64,000 nt of DNA from Siphonodentalium dalli (taxonomy: Eukaryota; Mollusca; Scaphopoda; Gadilida; Siphonodentaliidae), in NCBI GenBank assembly GCA_032622095.1, contig CP136062.1:160886875-160950874 (forward strand), read 5' to 3'. The notes below the pieces were generated by a model. That model searched no databases and was not told the origin of the DNA. It was given only the letters and a program-made list of their open reading frames with translations. Positions 45,191-56,888 of the stretch are shown here, one piece after another (position 1 is the first letter of the stretch; each line of letters begins with the position of its first letter). The position numbers and the translations under genes were made by a program.

Positions 45191-45293
45191 GATGCCAGAG
45201 AAGGTGGGCATGCGGGGGCAGTTCAGATGCATTCAGGATTCCAGACCTGGAGTTATACACGCTTTGTTCTGCTGTTGAAAATCAAACATGACA

Positions 45294-45470
45294 TACAGTA
45301 ATGCTCTAAATAATCGACTCCTTAACCACAGCAGAATTATGGGTAACTTTTCAGGACCCGAGAGCTTTCAGATGAATGGCAACAAGCCATATTTCCGACT
45401 AAATCCTGAAAAGTTACCCATAATTCTGCTGTGTTTATTAAATGAGTCGATTATTTAGAGCATTACTGTA
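45294..45470. mobile_element. Family A MITE, copy 18 (left arm shortened)
   Basis: Ends intact. The left arm stops after 'cttttcagga'. The right arm carries 'gtgtttattaaatgagtcga', a variant also seen at 52490-52515. Confidence 0.8.
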
Positions 45471-45575
45471 TGAACTAGACTATAAATGCCAAAGAATATC
45501 ATTTTGTTATTGAAAAATTATCAAATAAATTTTTGATATCCCTCTAAAACATCGATAATGGTATGAAATAAATTC

Positions 45576-48244
45576 GTAGATATGGAGGATCTCCAACGAG
45601 TTAGAAAAAAATGCATAGATATGGAGGATCTCCAACGAGTTAGAAATAAATGCATAGATATGGAGGATCTCCAACGAGTTAGAAATAAATGCATAGATAT
45701 GGAGGATCTCCAACGAGTTAGAAATAAATGCGTAGATATGGAGGATCTCCAACGAGTTAGAAATAAATGCGTAGATATGGAGGATCTCCAACGAGTTAGA
45801 AATAAATGCGTAGATATGGAGGATCTCCAACGAGTTAGAAATAAATGCGTAGATATGGAGGATCTCCAACGAGTTAGAAATAAATGCATAGATATGGAGG
45901 ATCTCCAACGAGTTAGAAATAAATGCATAGATATGGAGGATCTCCAACGAGTTAGAAATAAATGCATAGATATGGAGGATCTCCAACGAGTTAGAAATAA
46001 ATGCGTAAATATGGAGGATCTCCAACGAGTTAGAAATAAATGCGTAGATATGGAGGATCTCCAACGAGTTAGAAATAAATGCGTAGATATGGAGGATCTC
46101 CAACGAGTTAGAAATAAATGCGTAGATATGGAGGATCTCCAACGAGTTAGAAATAAATGCGTAGATATGGAGGATCTCCAACGAGTTAGAAATAAATGCG
46201 TAGATATGGAGGATCTCCAACGAGTTAGAAATAAATGCGTAGATATGGAGGATCTCCAACGAGTTAGAAATAAATGCGTAGATATGGAGGATCTCCAACG
46301 AGTTAGAAATAAATGCGTAGATATGGAGGATCTCCAACGAGTTAGAAATAAATGCGTAGGTATGGAGGATCTCCAACGAGTTAGAAATAAATGCGTAGAT
46401 ATGGAGGATCTCCAACGAGTTAGAAATAAATGCGTAGATATGGAGGATCTCCAACGAGTTAGAAATAAATGCGTAGATATGGAGGATCTCCAACGAGTTA
46501 GAAATAAATGCGTAGATATGGAGGATCTCCAACGAGTTAGAAATAAATGCGTAGATATGGAGGATCTCCAACGAGTTAGAAATAAATGCGTAGATATGGA
46601 GGATCTCCAACGAGTTAGAAATAAATGCGTAGATATGGAGGATCTCCAACGAGTTAGAAATAAATGCGTAGATATGGAGGATCTCCAACGAGTTAGAAAT
46701 AAATGCGTAGATATGGAGGATCTCCGATCTCCAACAAGTTAGAAATAAATGCGTAGATATGGAGGATCTCCAACGAGTTAGAAATAAATGCGTAGATATG
46801 GAGGATCTCCGATCTCCAACGAGTTAGAAATAAATGCGTAGATATGGAGGATCTCCAACGAGTTAGAAATAAATGCGTAGATATGGAGGATTTCCAACGA
46901 GTTAGAAATAAATGCGTAGATATGGAGGATCTCCAACGAGTTAGAAATAAATGCGTAGATATGGAGGATCTCCAACGAGTTAGAAATAAATGCGTAGATA
47001 TGGAGGATCTCCAACGAGTTAGAAATAAATGCATAGATATGGAGGATCTCCAACGAGTTAGAAATAAATGCGTAGATATGGAGGATCTCCAACGAGTTAG
47101 AAATAAATGCGTAGATATGGAGGATCTCCAACGAGTTAGAAATAAATGCGTAGATATGGAGGATCTCCAACGAGTTAGAAATAAATGCGTAGATATGGAG
47201 GATCTCCAACGAGTTAGAAATAAATGCATAGATATGGAGGATCTCCAACGAGTTAGAAATAAATGCATAGATATGGAGGATCTCCAACGAGTTAGAAATA
47301 AATGCGTAGATATGGAGGATCTCCAACGAGTTAGAAATAAATGCGTAGATATGGAGGATCTCCAACGAGTTAGAAATAAATGCGTAGATATGGAGGATCT
47401 CCAACGAGTTAGAAATAAATGCGTAGATATGGAGGATCTCCGATCTCCAACGAGTTAGAAATAAATGCGTAGATATGGAGGATCTCCAACGAGTTAGAAA
47501 TAAATGCATAGATATGGAGGATCTCCAACGAGTTAGAAATAAATGCGTAGATATGGAGGATCTCCAACGAGTTAGAAATAAATGCGTAGATATGGAGGAT
47601 CTCCGATCTCCAACGAGTTAGAAATAAATGCGTAGATATGGAGGATCTCCAACGAGTTAGAAATAAATGCATAGATATGGAGGATCTCCAACGAGTTAGA
47701 AATAAATGCGTAGATATGGAGGATCTCCAACGAGTTAGAAATAAATGCATAGATATGGAGGATCTCCAACGAGTTAGAAATAAATGCGTAGATATGGAGG
47801 ATCTCCAACGAGTTAGAAATAAATGCATAGATATGGAGGATCTCCAACGAGTTAGAAATAAATGCATAGATATGGAGGATCTCCAACGAGTTAGAAATAA
47901 ATGCATAGATATGGAGGATCTCCAACAAGTTAGAAATAAATGCGTATATATGGAGGATCTCCAACGAGTTAGAAATAAATGCGTAGATATGGAGGATCTC
48001 CAACGAGTTAGAAATAAATGCGTAGATATGGAGGATCTCCAACGAGTTAGAAATAAATGCGTAGATATGGAGGATCTCCAACGAGTTAGAAATAAATGCA
48101 TAGATATGGAGGATCTCCAACGAGTTAGAAATAAATGCGTAGATATGGAGGATCTCCAACGAGTTAGAAATAAATGCGTAGATATGGAGGATCTCCAACG
48201 AGTTAGAAATAAATGCGTAGATATGGAGGATCTCCAACGAGTTA
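45576..48244. repeat. 39-bp satellite array, ~68 copies
   Basis: The unit contains GGAGGATCTCCAACGAGTTA followed by GAAATAAATGC(G/A)TAGATAT. GGAGGATCTCC is itself nearly palindromic. Units are almost identical. Because 39 is a multiple of 3 and no stop falls in the permitted frames, ORFs up to 393 codons appear on both strands (repeat peptide MEDLQRVRNKCVD on plus). Four copies carry an extra 7 bp (GATCTCC, near 46722, 46805, 47437 and 47601) that shift every frame, so protein coding is unlikely. Confidence 0.95.
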
Positions 48245-48876
48245 TGTTTGGATATAAAATTTTATGAAATGAGTTTGATAAATTTGAGTCATGAGTCGTA
48301 GACGAGTTGAGAATCAAATTTATTTCATGATCCTACCCTTATTCCATTCAATAAACCATTCTATAAATTGTGATATTAAACATTCGTTTAATAACAGGAA
48401 ATAGTGCCAGGTGACCTCTGGCTTCCGGTTTGTTGTCTGTTTACATTTCGTATGCTACGTCTCAAAATACTTCCAATATTTTTCCAACAAACTAAAATGA
48501 ATAAAGAATTTGAAAAGTTATGTCATTAAATATACGCCATTAAATACGCCAAAGAGTATTTATTTATCTGGGACTATTTCTTTATGCGGGCAAACAACGA
48601 ATAGTTACGTGAAACGTCATCGCATGCCTTATAGAAGCCGATGTTAGTTTCACGTCCCATTTTTTTATATTTAAGTATATTTTGTCGATGTTTTGGATCA
48701 TTTAATAAATAGAATCTACAACTCGTCCCCAGATTCTAGAATTTTAATTACAAAACTCGTCCAGTAAATTAAGACCTAATTTACTGGACTCGTTTTGTAA
48801 ATTCCGCTATAAACTGGGGACTCGTACATCCTCTATTTATCAAACGAGTTTCATAAAATCTTATATCCCAACATTA
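48242..48876. mobile_element. Inverted-repeat element abutting the satellite, 635 bp
   Basis: TTATGTTTGGATATAAAATT pairs with the right end ATCTTATATCCCAACATTA over ~41 bp (about 85% match). An inner hairpin of 'aaaactcgtccagtaaatta'/'taatttactggactcgtttt' lies at 48755-48800. It begins at the base where the satellite stops. Superfamily unknown. Confidence 0.65.
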
Positions 48877-49060
48877 CAAGTTGAAGATCTTGTATATCAC
48901 ATGAAAAAAACTAGAGCTTTATGCCTTTTTAACAAAACAAAATCCTTAAAAGAAGCTTAAAAATGTATACATTTGCATCGTTGGGTGAAATGCTTCACAA
49001 CTGTATATGACAGTATTGCACTCTCAGGATTGCAATAAAAAATATAACCCCCCAATTTGC

Positions 49061-49440
49061 GCTGAAATGGTCATTGTCACCCCCTTTCGTTCAGTTGGGT
49101 ACCCAGCTTTTAAAAACTTTCAGTTGGGTACCCAGCTTTTATAAAATTTACAGTTGGGTACCCAGCTTTATGAGCAGTCAATCTGCAATTCTAGTCCGCA
49201 ATTATTTTCAAGCATCGTGACGAATAGACATCATAATTCATATGTAAACAAGAATTAACACATTTGCCAGGTTCGTTTCGCAATCAACTGAGGGCAATCA
49301 CTAATGAAATCAAGCTCTGTGTGAGATTTCATAAAGCTGGGTACCCAAATGTAAATTTTACAAAAGCTGGGTACCCAACTGAAAATAAAAAAAAATGGGT
49401 ACCCAACTGAACGAAAGGGGGTGACAGTGACCATTTCAGC
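49061..49440. mobile_element. Long-TIR element with 9-bp target duplication, 380 bp
   Basis: ~115-bp inverted arms from GCTGAAATGGTCATTGTCAC to GTGACAGTGACCATTTCAGC, each with three 'AGTTGGGTACCCAGCTTT' units. Flanked by a perfect 9-bp repeat ccaatttgc (49052-49060, 49441-49449). Long arms plus a 9-bp duplication suggest a Mutator-like MITE. Confidence 0.75.
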
Positions 49441-49449
49441 CCAATTTGC

Positions 49450-49771
49450 CTCATTGTTTTTGTGTCTATTTTCGTTAGTGCAATGAAGTTGGACAAGAAT
49501 TTAACTTTGATGAACATAACAATCATTTTGTATAAATTGGTTTTGGTGTCAATCGCAATTTTTCTAAATAGTATTAATCCTCGTGGTAATTTACTTGGTG
49601 CGATTCCATGTATCCTGGGAAGCACGCGGTTATTAATCACTAGTGAGAGATAAGAATTTATCTAATGGATTTTTCAATGATATTATAGGGGTTTCGTGTG
49701 ATACATGTATAATTAAATATCAAACAAAATAGGGTCTGTTACTTAGCACTTCTCATTCCAGACATGTATGT
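49450..49771. other. No gene seen
   Basis: Short ORFs on both strands overlap the MITE arm and lack motifs. Confidence 0.35.
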
Positions 49772-49951
49772 TACAGTAATGCCTTAAATAATCGACTCCT
49801 TAACCACAGCAGAATTATGGGTAACTTTACAGGATTTAGTCGGAAATATGGCTTGTTGCCATTCATCGGAAAGCTCTCAGTGACTAAATCCTGAAACGTT
49901 ACCCATAATTCTGCTGTGGTTAAGGAGTCGATTATTTAGGGCATTACTGTA
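49772..49951. mobile_element. Family A MITE, copy 19 (right arm shortened)
   Basis: Intact TA-flanked ends. The centre joins 'agctctcagtga' to 'ctaaatcctgaaacgtt'. Confidence 0.85.
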
Positions 49952-50082
49952 TGTTAGGCCATTATATATAAATTACCAGATTGTCATCCAACTTTGGCGA
50001 TTAGTTTTCATATTTTATTCTTAACCAAAATTATAGTAAATACTCATCGAGGAGTAATGTTCATATAATAAGTTCATTAAAC

Positions 50083-50189
50083 GAGAGCATTCCGATGAAT
50101 GGCAACAAGCCCTATTTCCGACTAAATCCTGAAAAGTTACCCATAATTCTGCTGTGGTTAAGGAGTTGATTATTTAGGGCATTACTGTA
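50083..50189. mobile_element. Family A half element, copy 20
   Basis: Right arm only, from 'gagagcattccgatgaatgg' to GGGCATTACTGTA. Confidence 0.8.
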
Positions 50190-50674
50190 TTTTATTCTCC
50201 ATGCAGAATCTAAGTAAAAAATACAAAATTGGCTTTGTAAAAATTAGCATCTTTGATACATCTTAAGCCTTTCTATACTAAAATGGATTCTCCCAGTCAG
50301 TTAAAATGTGTACATCGGAAAGGTTTATTATTGATTTGGAGATATGTTAAGATGATAAAAGTAGACAACAGATAAATAATTAAAAGTGCAGAAGGTGCCC
50401 AATTGTTGAATTTATGATCTGAACATTTTATATGGGATAACTATACTCATCAATGATGCTTCAGTATTGAAAAGATTAAATCTGAAATTTTAAAAACTGG
50501 GCACGTATATTTACGACCATGCGAACCTGTGCACCAGCGATTATGCGCTTGGTCTGCCTATTTTTAGTGGAGTTTTCTCCTTTTTTTTGACAAAGTAATT
50601 TTTCGCAACATGCAGAATTTGTCCGAGCTTGCAATCCTTGTGTTTTTTTTCAAAAACAAATGTCTTAGTATAGC
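50190..50674. other. Diverged copy of the 41390-41620 repeat, otherwise featureless
   Basis: 'aaaggtttattattgatttg' and 'gtagacaacagata' align with 41395-41460. No gene seen. Confidence 0.4.
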
Positions 50675-51116
50675 TTAAAGATGCATAATCCGAATTAACT
50701 CTCGCAAATGACTATTTACTTGGCTTGGGGGGGGGATATTTGTTTCGAGTTGAGGAACCCTCCCATCAAAGCTCAGAGTGATCAGATATCGATGTTTGAA
50801 ATCTATTATTTTTCACCACTGATAATTTTAAGTGGCCCAGTAAACAGTTGACAAGAAGACGGTCTTGGATCAAATTGCAGATGAAGATGGATAACTCTAA
50901 AATCAAGTGGCTTTTTCGTGTCAGATATTTGACAAACCGGCAATATTTCGATGAACAAAATAACAGGTTTTGGGCAATTTTATACTATAGTTGACTGACT
51001 GTCAGCATTATTTTTGGGCAATTACTTGATTCTGATAACTGAGGCGGCATTTCAAAAAATGTTGTTGTTGGAATCTGATGATATGGGGACCATCGAATCG
51101 GATTGAGTACCTTTAA
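50675..51116. mobile_element. Family E TTAA element, copy 3 (442 bp)
   Basis: TTAAAGATGCATAATCCGAA to TCGGATTGAGTACCTTTAA. Inverted relative to 3052-3441, sharing 'atggataactctaaaatcaa' and 'aacaggttttgggcaatttt' with it. Confidence 0.75.
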
Positions 51117-52025
51117 AGGAACGGTTGGCCTTGGCGGTGGGTATCCTGTAAAAATATTTCCACCTGTCAGAAACCGCCACAAACAGAAAGAACATCAAAA
51201 TGTAGACAGACTTTGTCCGTATACAAATAAGAAATATCGCATACACAGTATGTTATTGTCATTTGTTTGACCATTGTTATGTAAACAAAAGCATAAAAAG
51301 TTACTTTTCTGGTGTTTGTTTATATTATGATGGTAAACATAAAGAGCGTTCTTTGTTGGTGAATTCCTGATATGGAACAAATAAAGAGCGTTTATGCCAT
51401 TTTTGTGTGATTAGCCAGTAGCATTGTGCTGTCTTCTGTAACACAATCAGTCTCTTGCTTAGGTAAAATATAGTAGGTATTTATGATAACATGCTGTTTA
51501 CGCGATAGTCTTGGTATATATGAACGAAACTGTATGCATTTTAATGTTTTTTCTGTTTACGGTGATTGGAACAAATATGAATATTTTCGACAACTAAGGC
51601 CTCACGTGCCTTTAATGCAACCCAATTTCCCTGATGGGGTCTCATTAATAACACTGGGACAGTCCCTCCTCTAGTTTTTCTGTACGGCTAATGACCACTA
51701 TCTTGATAGCATGTAAATGTTTTTTTGCAGCAATTTAAAGCAGATTTCAATTTTATTACACGCTTGTTCCTAGAATTACAGTGTTATTGCTGTTCCATAT
51801 TTATAATCTGTATGGAACATTCATGGAACTGTATGGAACATTCTGTTCCATATGCATTTCTTTGACGTCAAATGATGTAAATGACATTTGCCTAAACCAT
51901 GAAACCGGAACTATAAATAAAAGTATCATCGCACATGACAAAACAAGCCCTGTATGTGCCTAATTAAACCTTGCAAGTCTGTATTTTTTAATGCACGGAT
52001 TTTTGGACAGATGACGTGTAATAAA
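51117..52025. other. ~900 bp without recognised genes
   Basis: Contains a small local repeat of 'tatggaacatt' (51810-51850). ORFs of 60-65 codons lack motifs. Confidence 0.4.
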
Positions 52026-52172
52026 TACAGAATAACTTGTGTGCTAATGGGTTTGTTGATATGGCACTTGTGCCAGTGCCATCGTGGAAGAATAGAGGCT
52101 GCGTTCTATCCTTCAGCGCTGGTACTCGTGCCATATCAACAAACACATTAACACATTCTTGTCATTCTGTGT
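52026..52172. repeat. Foldback element, ~147 bp
   Basis: TTTGTTGATATGGCAC at the left pairs with GTGCCATATCAACAAA at the right, with outer 'cagaataacttg'/'cttgtcattctg' also pairing. Single copy. Confidence 0.6.
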
Positions 52173-52390
52173 ATGAATCAGCCAGACTTTCAACATTTTA
52201 AAATTGTAAAATTTGGATATGATCATAACTGATATGCTCTTTTTCAGGTAAGTTCAACTGTATACAGAAATTGTTTTCTTCAACATTTGATGTCCGTAAG
52301 TTTGATCTTTTTTCAACCAAACATACTTGGAACCAGTAACCATAAAAAATTGACAACCAAGAAATTAAATGCAGTCTGGCAACCACAAAT

Positions 52391-52535
52391 ATGGCTTTTT
52401 GCCATTCATCAGATAGCTCTCAGTGAGAGCTTTCCGATGAATGGCAACAAGATATATTTCCAACTAAATCCTGAAAAATTACCCATAATTCTGCTGTGTT
52501 TATTAAAGGAGTCGATTATTTAGGGCATTGCTCTA
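52391..52535. mobile_element. Family A MITE, copy 21 (left arm lost)
   Basis: Centre and right arm, ending GGGCATTGCTCTA, with the 'gtgtttattaaaggagtcga' variant shared with copy 18. Confidence 0.75.
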
Positions 52536-52567
52536 CAAAGGTGAATTGTTTCAAGATCACTTGCTTT

Positions 52568-54085
52568 TATTAGCTCACCTGAGACGAAGTCTCCGGTGGA
52601 GCTTTTGTCATCAATCCTCTTCCGTGCTTCCATCCATCCATCGTCCGTCCGTCTGTCAACAATTCTTTAAACATCTTCTTCGGAACCATAAGACCGAATG
52701 GGTTCATATTTGGTGTGGATGTTCGCTAGGTGACTCACATTAAGATTTGTTCAAATGAGGTCACTGGGTCATATAGATGCGAAGCCAGGGCAATAACTCT
52801 TTCCCTCCATAGTAATTCTTTTAAGCATCTTCTTCTCAAATACCATCAGGCCAAATGGGTTCATATTTTGTTTGAAGGATCCTTGGGTGATTTGGGTTCA
52901 GATTTGTTCAAATGAGGTCACTGGGTGAAATGTGGGCATGGCCAGGGACATAACTCAAAAGATTTAACTCTTTAACAAACAAAAAAAAGAAAAGAAAAGA
53001 AAAGAAATTATATTTAAAAAATAAAAGAATATTTAAAAAAAAATGTGGAATTGTTTTTTTTATTAAAATATATATTTTTTTAAATAAAAAAAATTGTATT
53101 TAACTCCATGGTTAACATATTTTGAAAATTGAAAAACTAATACCATTACATTTCTGAAGGTTGTGCCCCCTGGCCCTTCACTCAAGTTCACTGCTTCTGC
53201 CACCCTGGTCCCAAATATAAAATTTACTCAAATTATTGACAGAGAATCATTACTTTGGCTCTAACTGTATGCAGGTTATGCCTACACATATCAAGTTAAA
53301 TCTGACATTTATATAAACATTCCCTGGAGATCTGCTAGAAGTCATTAATTCCCAATTACAACAACAATCTATCATGTATTGTTCAAATCTTTCAACAGGG
53401 CATTTAACACTCCCACATCCACCACTTCACTAGAACATATTTGGCAAACTTGAAAAGTGTTCTTTGAAAGAACCACCAGCTCTATTTAGCTCTATTTAAT
53501 ATTGAGGCTACTTTGGTGATTGTGATTCAGATTTGTTCAATCAGGGTCACCAGGTCAAGTAGGTGCAAGGCCAGCTACATTACTCTTTCTCTCCATAGTA
53601 ATTCATGATATGTCAAATGTCCTATTTTGCTTATATTTGGTATGAAATTACTGTGGGTGACAGATTTATGAAAATGGGATCACAAAGTCAAATAAGGGCA
53701 GAGCCAGAGACATAACTATTTCACCACATAGTAATTCTAAATATATGTTTGCAAGAACTAGTTGGCTTATTTAGCATGGAATGTTCTTATTTCACTGCAA
53801 TTCAGATTTTTAAAAATGGGGTCACCTGGTCAAATAGGGGCCAAGCGAAGGACAGTTGTGATCCTTCACAAGGACCATCAGGTCTATTTTACTGATATTT
53901 AGTATTAGTATGAAGGGTTCTTTGGTGTCTGGGATTCAAATTTATTCAGATGGGGTCACCAGATTAAATAGGGTGGGACCAGCGACCTAACTATATATGT
54001 CTCTATAGTAATTCTTAAAATGTCTTCTCAAGAGAGGTTTGACTATTTAGCTTACATATAGTATGGAGGATCCTTTAGTGACTGA
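52568..54085 (+). repeat. Diverged tandem dispersed repeat of the 'AGCTCACCTGAG' type
   Basis: Starts ATTAGCTCACCTGAGACGAA and 'cgtccgtccgtctgtcaaca'. Units of roughly 150-200 bp follow with 'tttgttcaaatgaggtcact', 'gccagggacataact' and 'catagtaattct' in the same order (about six passes, increasingly decayed). An A/T-rich patch with (AAAAG)n lies at 52975-53105. I know this wording from mollusc genomes. No ORF. Confidence 0.65.
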
Positions 54086-54487
54086 TTAATCTGACATACA
54101 TGTATGGTGTTTTGGGTCCATGGATAATTGGGCTTCAAACATGTCTAAATGGTTTTATAAAAAGGCGCTTGTGAGTTTGGAAACTTCCAACAATTGAGAA
54201 AGTTTGAGGTGGTGGTTGATAAATTCCAACCTAAGATTTGGGAGTGTGGAGCCTGGTCGGGAGGGGGGTGATCAGTAGTGTACAGTTGGTAATTTCAAGG
54301 AGGATTTTCACCAATCTACATACGTGAAGTCTCTCTAGCCACATATTCTGTTTAGATCTACTTCTTTTAAAGTGATTATGAAAAGTTCTGACTGTTGTGG
54401 TCCCAGTCTTATCAGTCTTTGCAGTCTGGTGAGCGACCTCACAGTCATTGACTGTCTTGTTTATTAGAGTATTTATTAGAGTACCCA
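54086..54487. other. No gene seen
   Basis: Unique-looking; the minus ORF reaching into the B hairpin is incidental. Confidence 0.35.
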
Positions 54488-54637
54488 GGATCTCCCATAG
54501 CAGTTGAGGCCTAAGCAGAATGAGTTCCCAGAGGGTGAATTTGGTGATGCTTGCCAATCAATGGCAATCATGCCAGATAGCGCCACTAAATTCACCCTCT
54601 GGGGACCTCATTCTGCAAATGACAGACCTTATTTCAA
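54488..54637. mobile_element. Family B fragment, copy 12
   Basis: Right hairpin with 'aatgacagaccttatttcaa'. Its terminus is where the next hAT element inserted. Confidence 0.7.
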
Positions 54638-54638
54638 G

Positions 54639-55087
54639 CAGGGACCGATCTAGAGGACGACTTGGCAGACACTTTCTCCCAAATATTTTCCACTTAAATT
54701 CTTCCTATTTTAGTCCCAGGGAGAAGTGACTTCTCTCTCATATGTCCCAGCAGCATATTTAAAGTATATTTATTAATTACAATGATGTTCTTACTCACTC
54801 TAATTCTTTTATAATTGGTCTATTGTGTTGCATAATACTTATTGGGTCATAGAGGATAGAATAGGATAGGATAGTTTATTTACAATACACACCAATGATA
54901 CAGTGGCAGTAATACATAATAAAGTAAAGCAGTGTATTGTCGGGGGTAGCCTAGCCCTATCGGGCTGTCTTCCTGCTACCCCCTGACTGGTGAAATGTTG
55001 GTAATGTAATTTGAATTTCAGCCACTTCTCCCTGAACCAAACTGAGAGAAGTGGCGTCTCCCATTTGAAACCTCAAGGCTGTCCCTG
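54639..55087. mobile_element. Non-autonomous hAT element, 449 bp, inserted at the B12 terminus
   Basis: CAGGGACCGATC at the left and GGCTGTCCCTG at the right. Flanks atttcaag (54631-54638) and atttcatg (55088-55095) match 7 of 8. The inner hairpin 'gggggtagcctagcccta' / 'ctgctacccc' lies near 54940-54985, next to a 'ggataggata' patch. Confidence 0.7.
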
Positions 55088-55198
55088 ATTTCATGGCTTG
55101 ACCCGAAGCCTCCTTTCTCATCATGTTTCTACTCACACTAGAGGAGCGTTTATCAGGGTCGTTCTATATATTCATTGCATAATGTCATATTAGGTTAT

Positions 55199-55340
55199 TT
55201 ATCAGCCACTGATAACATCATACCCCGGTCATTCTATATGCATTACGTATTATCATTGTTTTATCAGTCACTGATAACATCATACCCCGGTCATTCTATA
55301 TGCATTACGTATTATCATTGTTTTATCAGTCACTGATACT
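55199..55340. repeat. ~66-bp tandem duplication
   Basis: 'cactgataacatcatacccc' then 'ggtcattctatatgcattac' occurs twice in a row, with a partial third 'tttatcagtcactgata'. Confidence 0.85.
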
Positions 55341-55848
55341 CAGATGGTTTCCATGTTATAACATTTTTTATCCACCGCTCACTACCTAGCTCTATTGCCT
55401 ACATAAAGCCTGATTATAAACGTTACGTTTATTACGTCAATGTAGCTTTATTAGGTCAACGTAGCTTTATTAGGTTAGTACTACTTTCATGACGTAATTG
55501 CATATGCAAATTGCACAGGTAACTAGGGACGTCAACCGACATAAATGACATTGTGTTTTTATCATCCATAATTCACTGCAATTGATACAAAATTCGTAAA
55601 CGGATATGTGGTTTCGCTCTAAAACATATATAAACCATTAGCACAAGGCCAGCTCAGAATAACTATAAAAAACACAATGAAATATTTCGCTCTAAGCTGC
55701 TCTCCGTTTTTTGCACGTCATGAATGCTATTTTTTAGTTTACTTGACCTAATAAATGTAAGGGTGTCATCGAAGTAATGAATGTAAAACAGAGGAAAATG
55801 ACATATTCACCTCACAAAAGGCAAGTGTTGTGTGATTGATAAATAAAA
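55341..55848. other. No gene seen
   Basis: AT-rich, with a short local repeat 'gtagctttattaggt' (55440-55480). Confidence 0.4.
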
Positions 55849-55990
55849 TACGTAGCTAGTGTTGTCGCTTAAACTGTTTATGTCTGCTCGGGGGATTTGG
55901 CATCTATTGGACTCGGCAGAGCATCGCCCAATAGATGCTCAAATCCCCCTCACGGACATAAACAGTTTAAGTGACGGCACTAGCTACATA
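55849..55990. repeat. Foldback element, 142 bp
   Basis: TACGTAGCTAGTG/CACTAGCTACATA ends and a 'ttaaactgtttatgtc'/'gacataaacagtttaa' stem. The GC-richer loop holds 'gcatctattgg'/'ccaatagatgc'. Confidence 0.7.
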
Positions 55991-56033
55991 TTCTATATAT
56001 ACAGGACTGCACACCAGTTTTGAATAATGTCCA

Positions 56034-56169
56034 GGTCTGGAAATAGTGTGTCTGACATTTAGTGAATTTAGTGATGCTATCTCGCATGGTGCGCTACCGT
56101 CACCAAATTCGCCCACTGGGAACCTCATTCTGCTTAGGCATCAACTGCTATGGGAGACCTAGGATCAGA
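56034..56169. mobile_element. Family B fragment, copy 13
   Basis: Shortened left hairpin ('aatagtgtgtctgacattta' ...) then the spacer start 'tatgggagacctaggatcag'. Confidence 0.6.
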
Positions 56170-56357
56170 ACATCAAACATCAATACTAGAGGCCAGTCAT
56201 TCCCACGAGGAAATCACATTTAGAGCACTTATTTGCTCTCGCAATTCAGAAGACGGGTGTAATTGCACCCATAATATAATTATAAGTTGGTTTTTTCTCA
56301 ACAAAATATCAATGTGGAATAGACCTATGTCCAGTTACACTTTCACATGCCCATAAT

Positions 56358-56583
56358 TTAATCCTTTCCTGACTGGAGCTTCCTGAAATTGTGAAAACCA
56401 TGTGCCAATGCATTCTCTTAAATATGCCTTAGCCTAACAATATTTACCTTGTAAGCCAGTGCATTCTCATATACCGGTATATGCGAGGCGCACTATTTCG
56501 GAGACTCGCATATATAAGAGAATGCAGTGGCACAGGGTCGTCTTTAATGCTGCACCAGCGCAGCTCCTGTCATGAAATGTTAA
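56358..56583. mobile_element. Family C MITE, copy 11
   Basis: TTAATCCTTTCCTGACTGGA to CTCCTGTCATGAAATGTTAA. The first hairpin has collapsed, the second is complete. Confidence 0.75.
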
Positions 56584-56888
56584 CTGAGATAGGAACAGTT
56601 CTAAACATACCGTCAAATAGTTCAATATTGACTCAGCGATTACAGCGACCATAAACATTTTGACAAGTGGGACGAGTGTGAATTTTAGTACCCGTGAATT
56701 AAAAATTACGAGTGCATTCGGGATGCGAGAGCAATCGCTCACGTCTCCTGGGAAGGACTGAGAGCCATCCCATTCTAATACCATAGGTCACAATCTCCGC
56801 TGACTGCAGTGTACCAGTACGATAATATTTTTCTGAGGTACAAATCAGCCTATGAAATCTATACTTTAAAACAAAGAAAAAGTAGTAC
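56584..56888. other. No gene seen
   Basis: Part of a 105-codon minus ORF that is mostly C-element sequence. Confidence 0.35.

Noticed and set aside
45507-48317. Long ORFs (up to 393 codons) on both strands of the 39-bp array as repeat proteins
   Set aside because: Unit length is a multiple of three without stops, so frames stay open by arithmetic; four 7-bp additions shift every frame; open on both strands.
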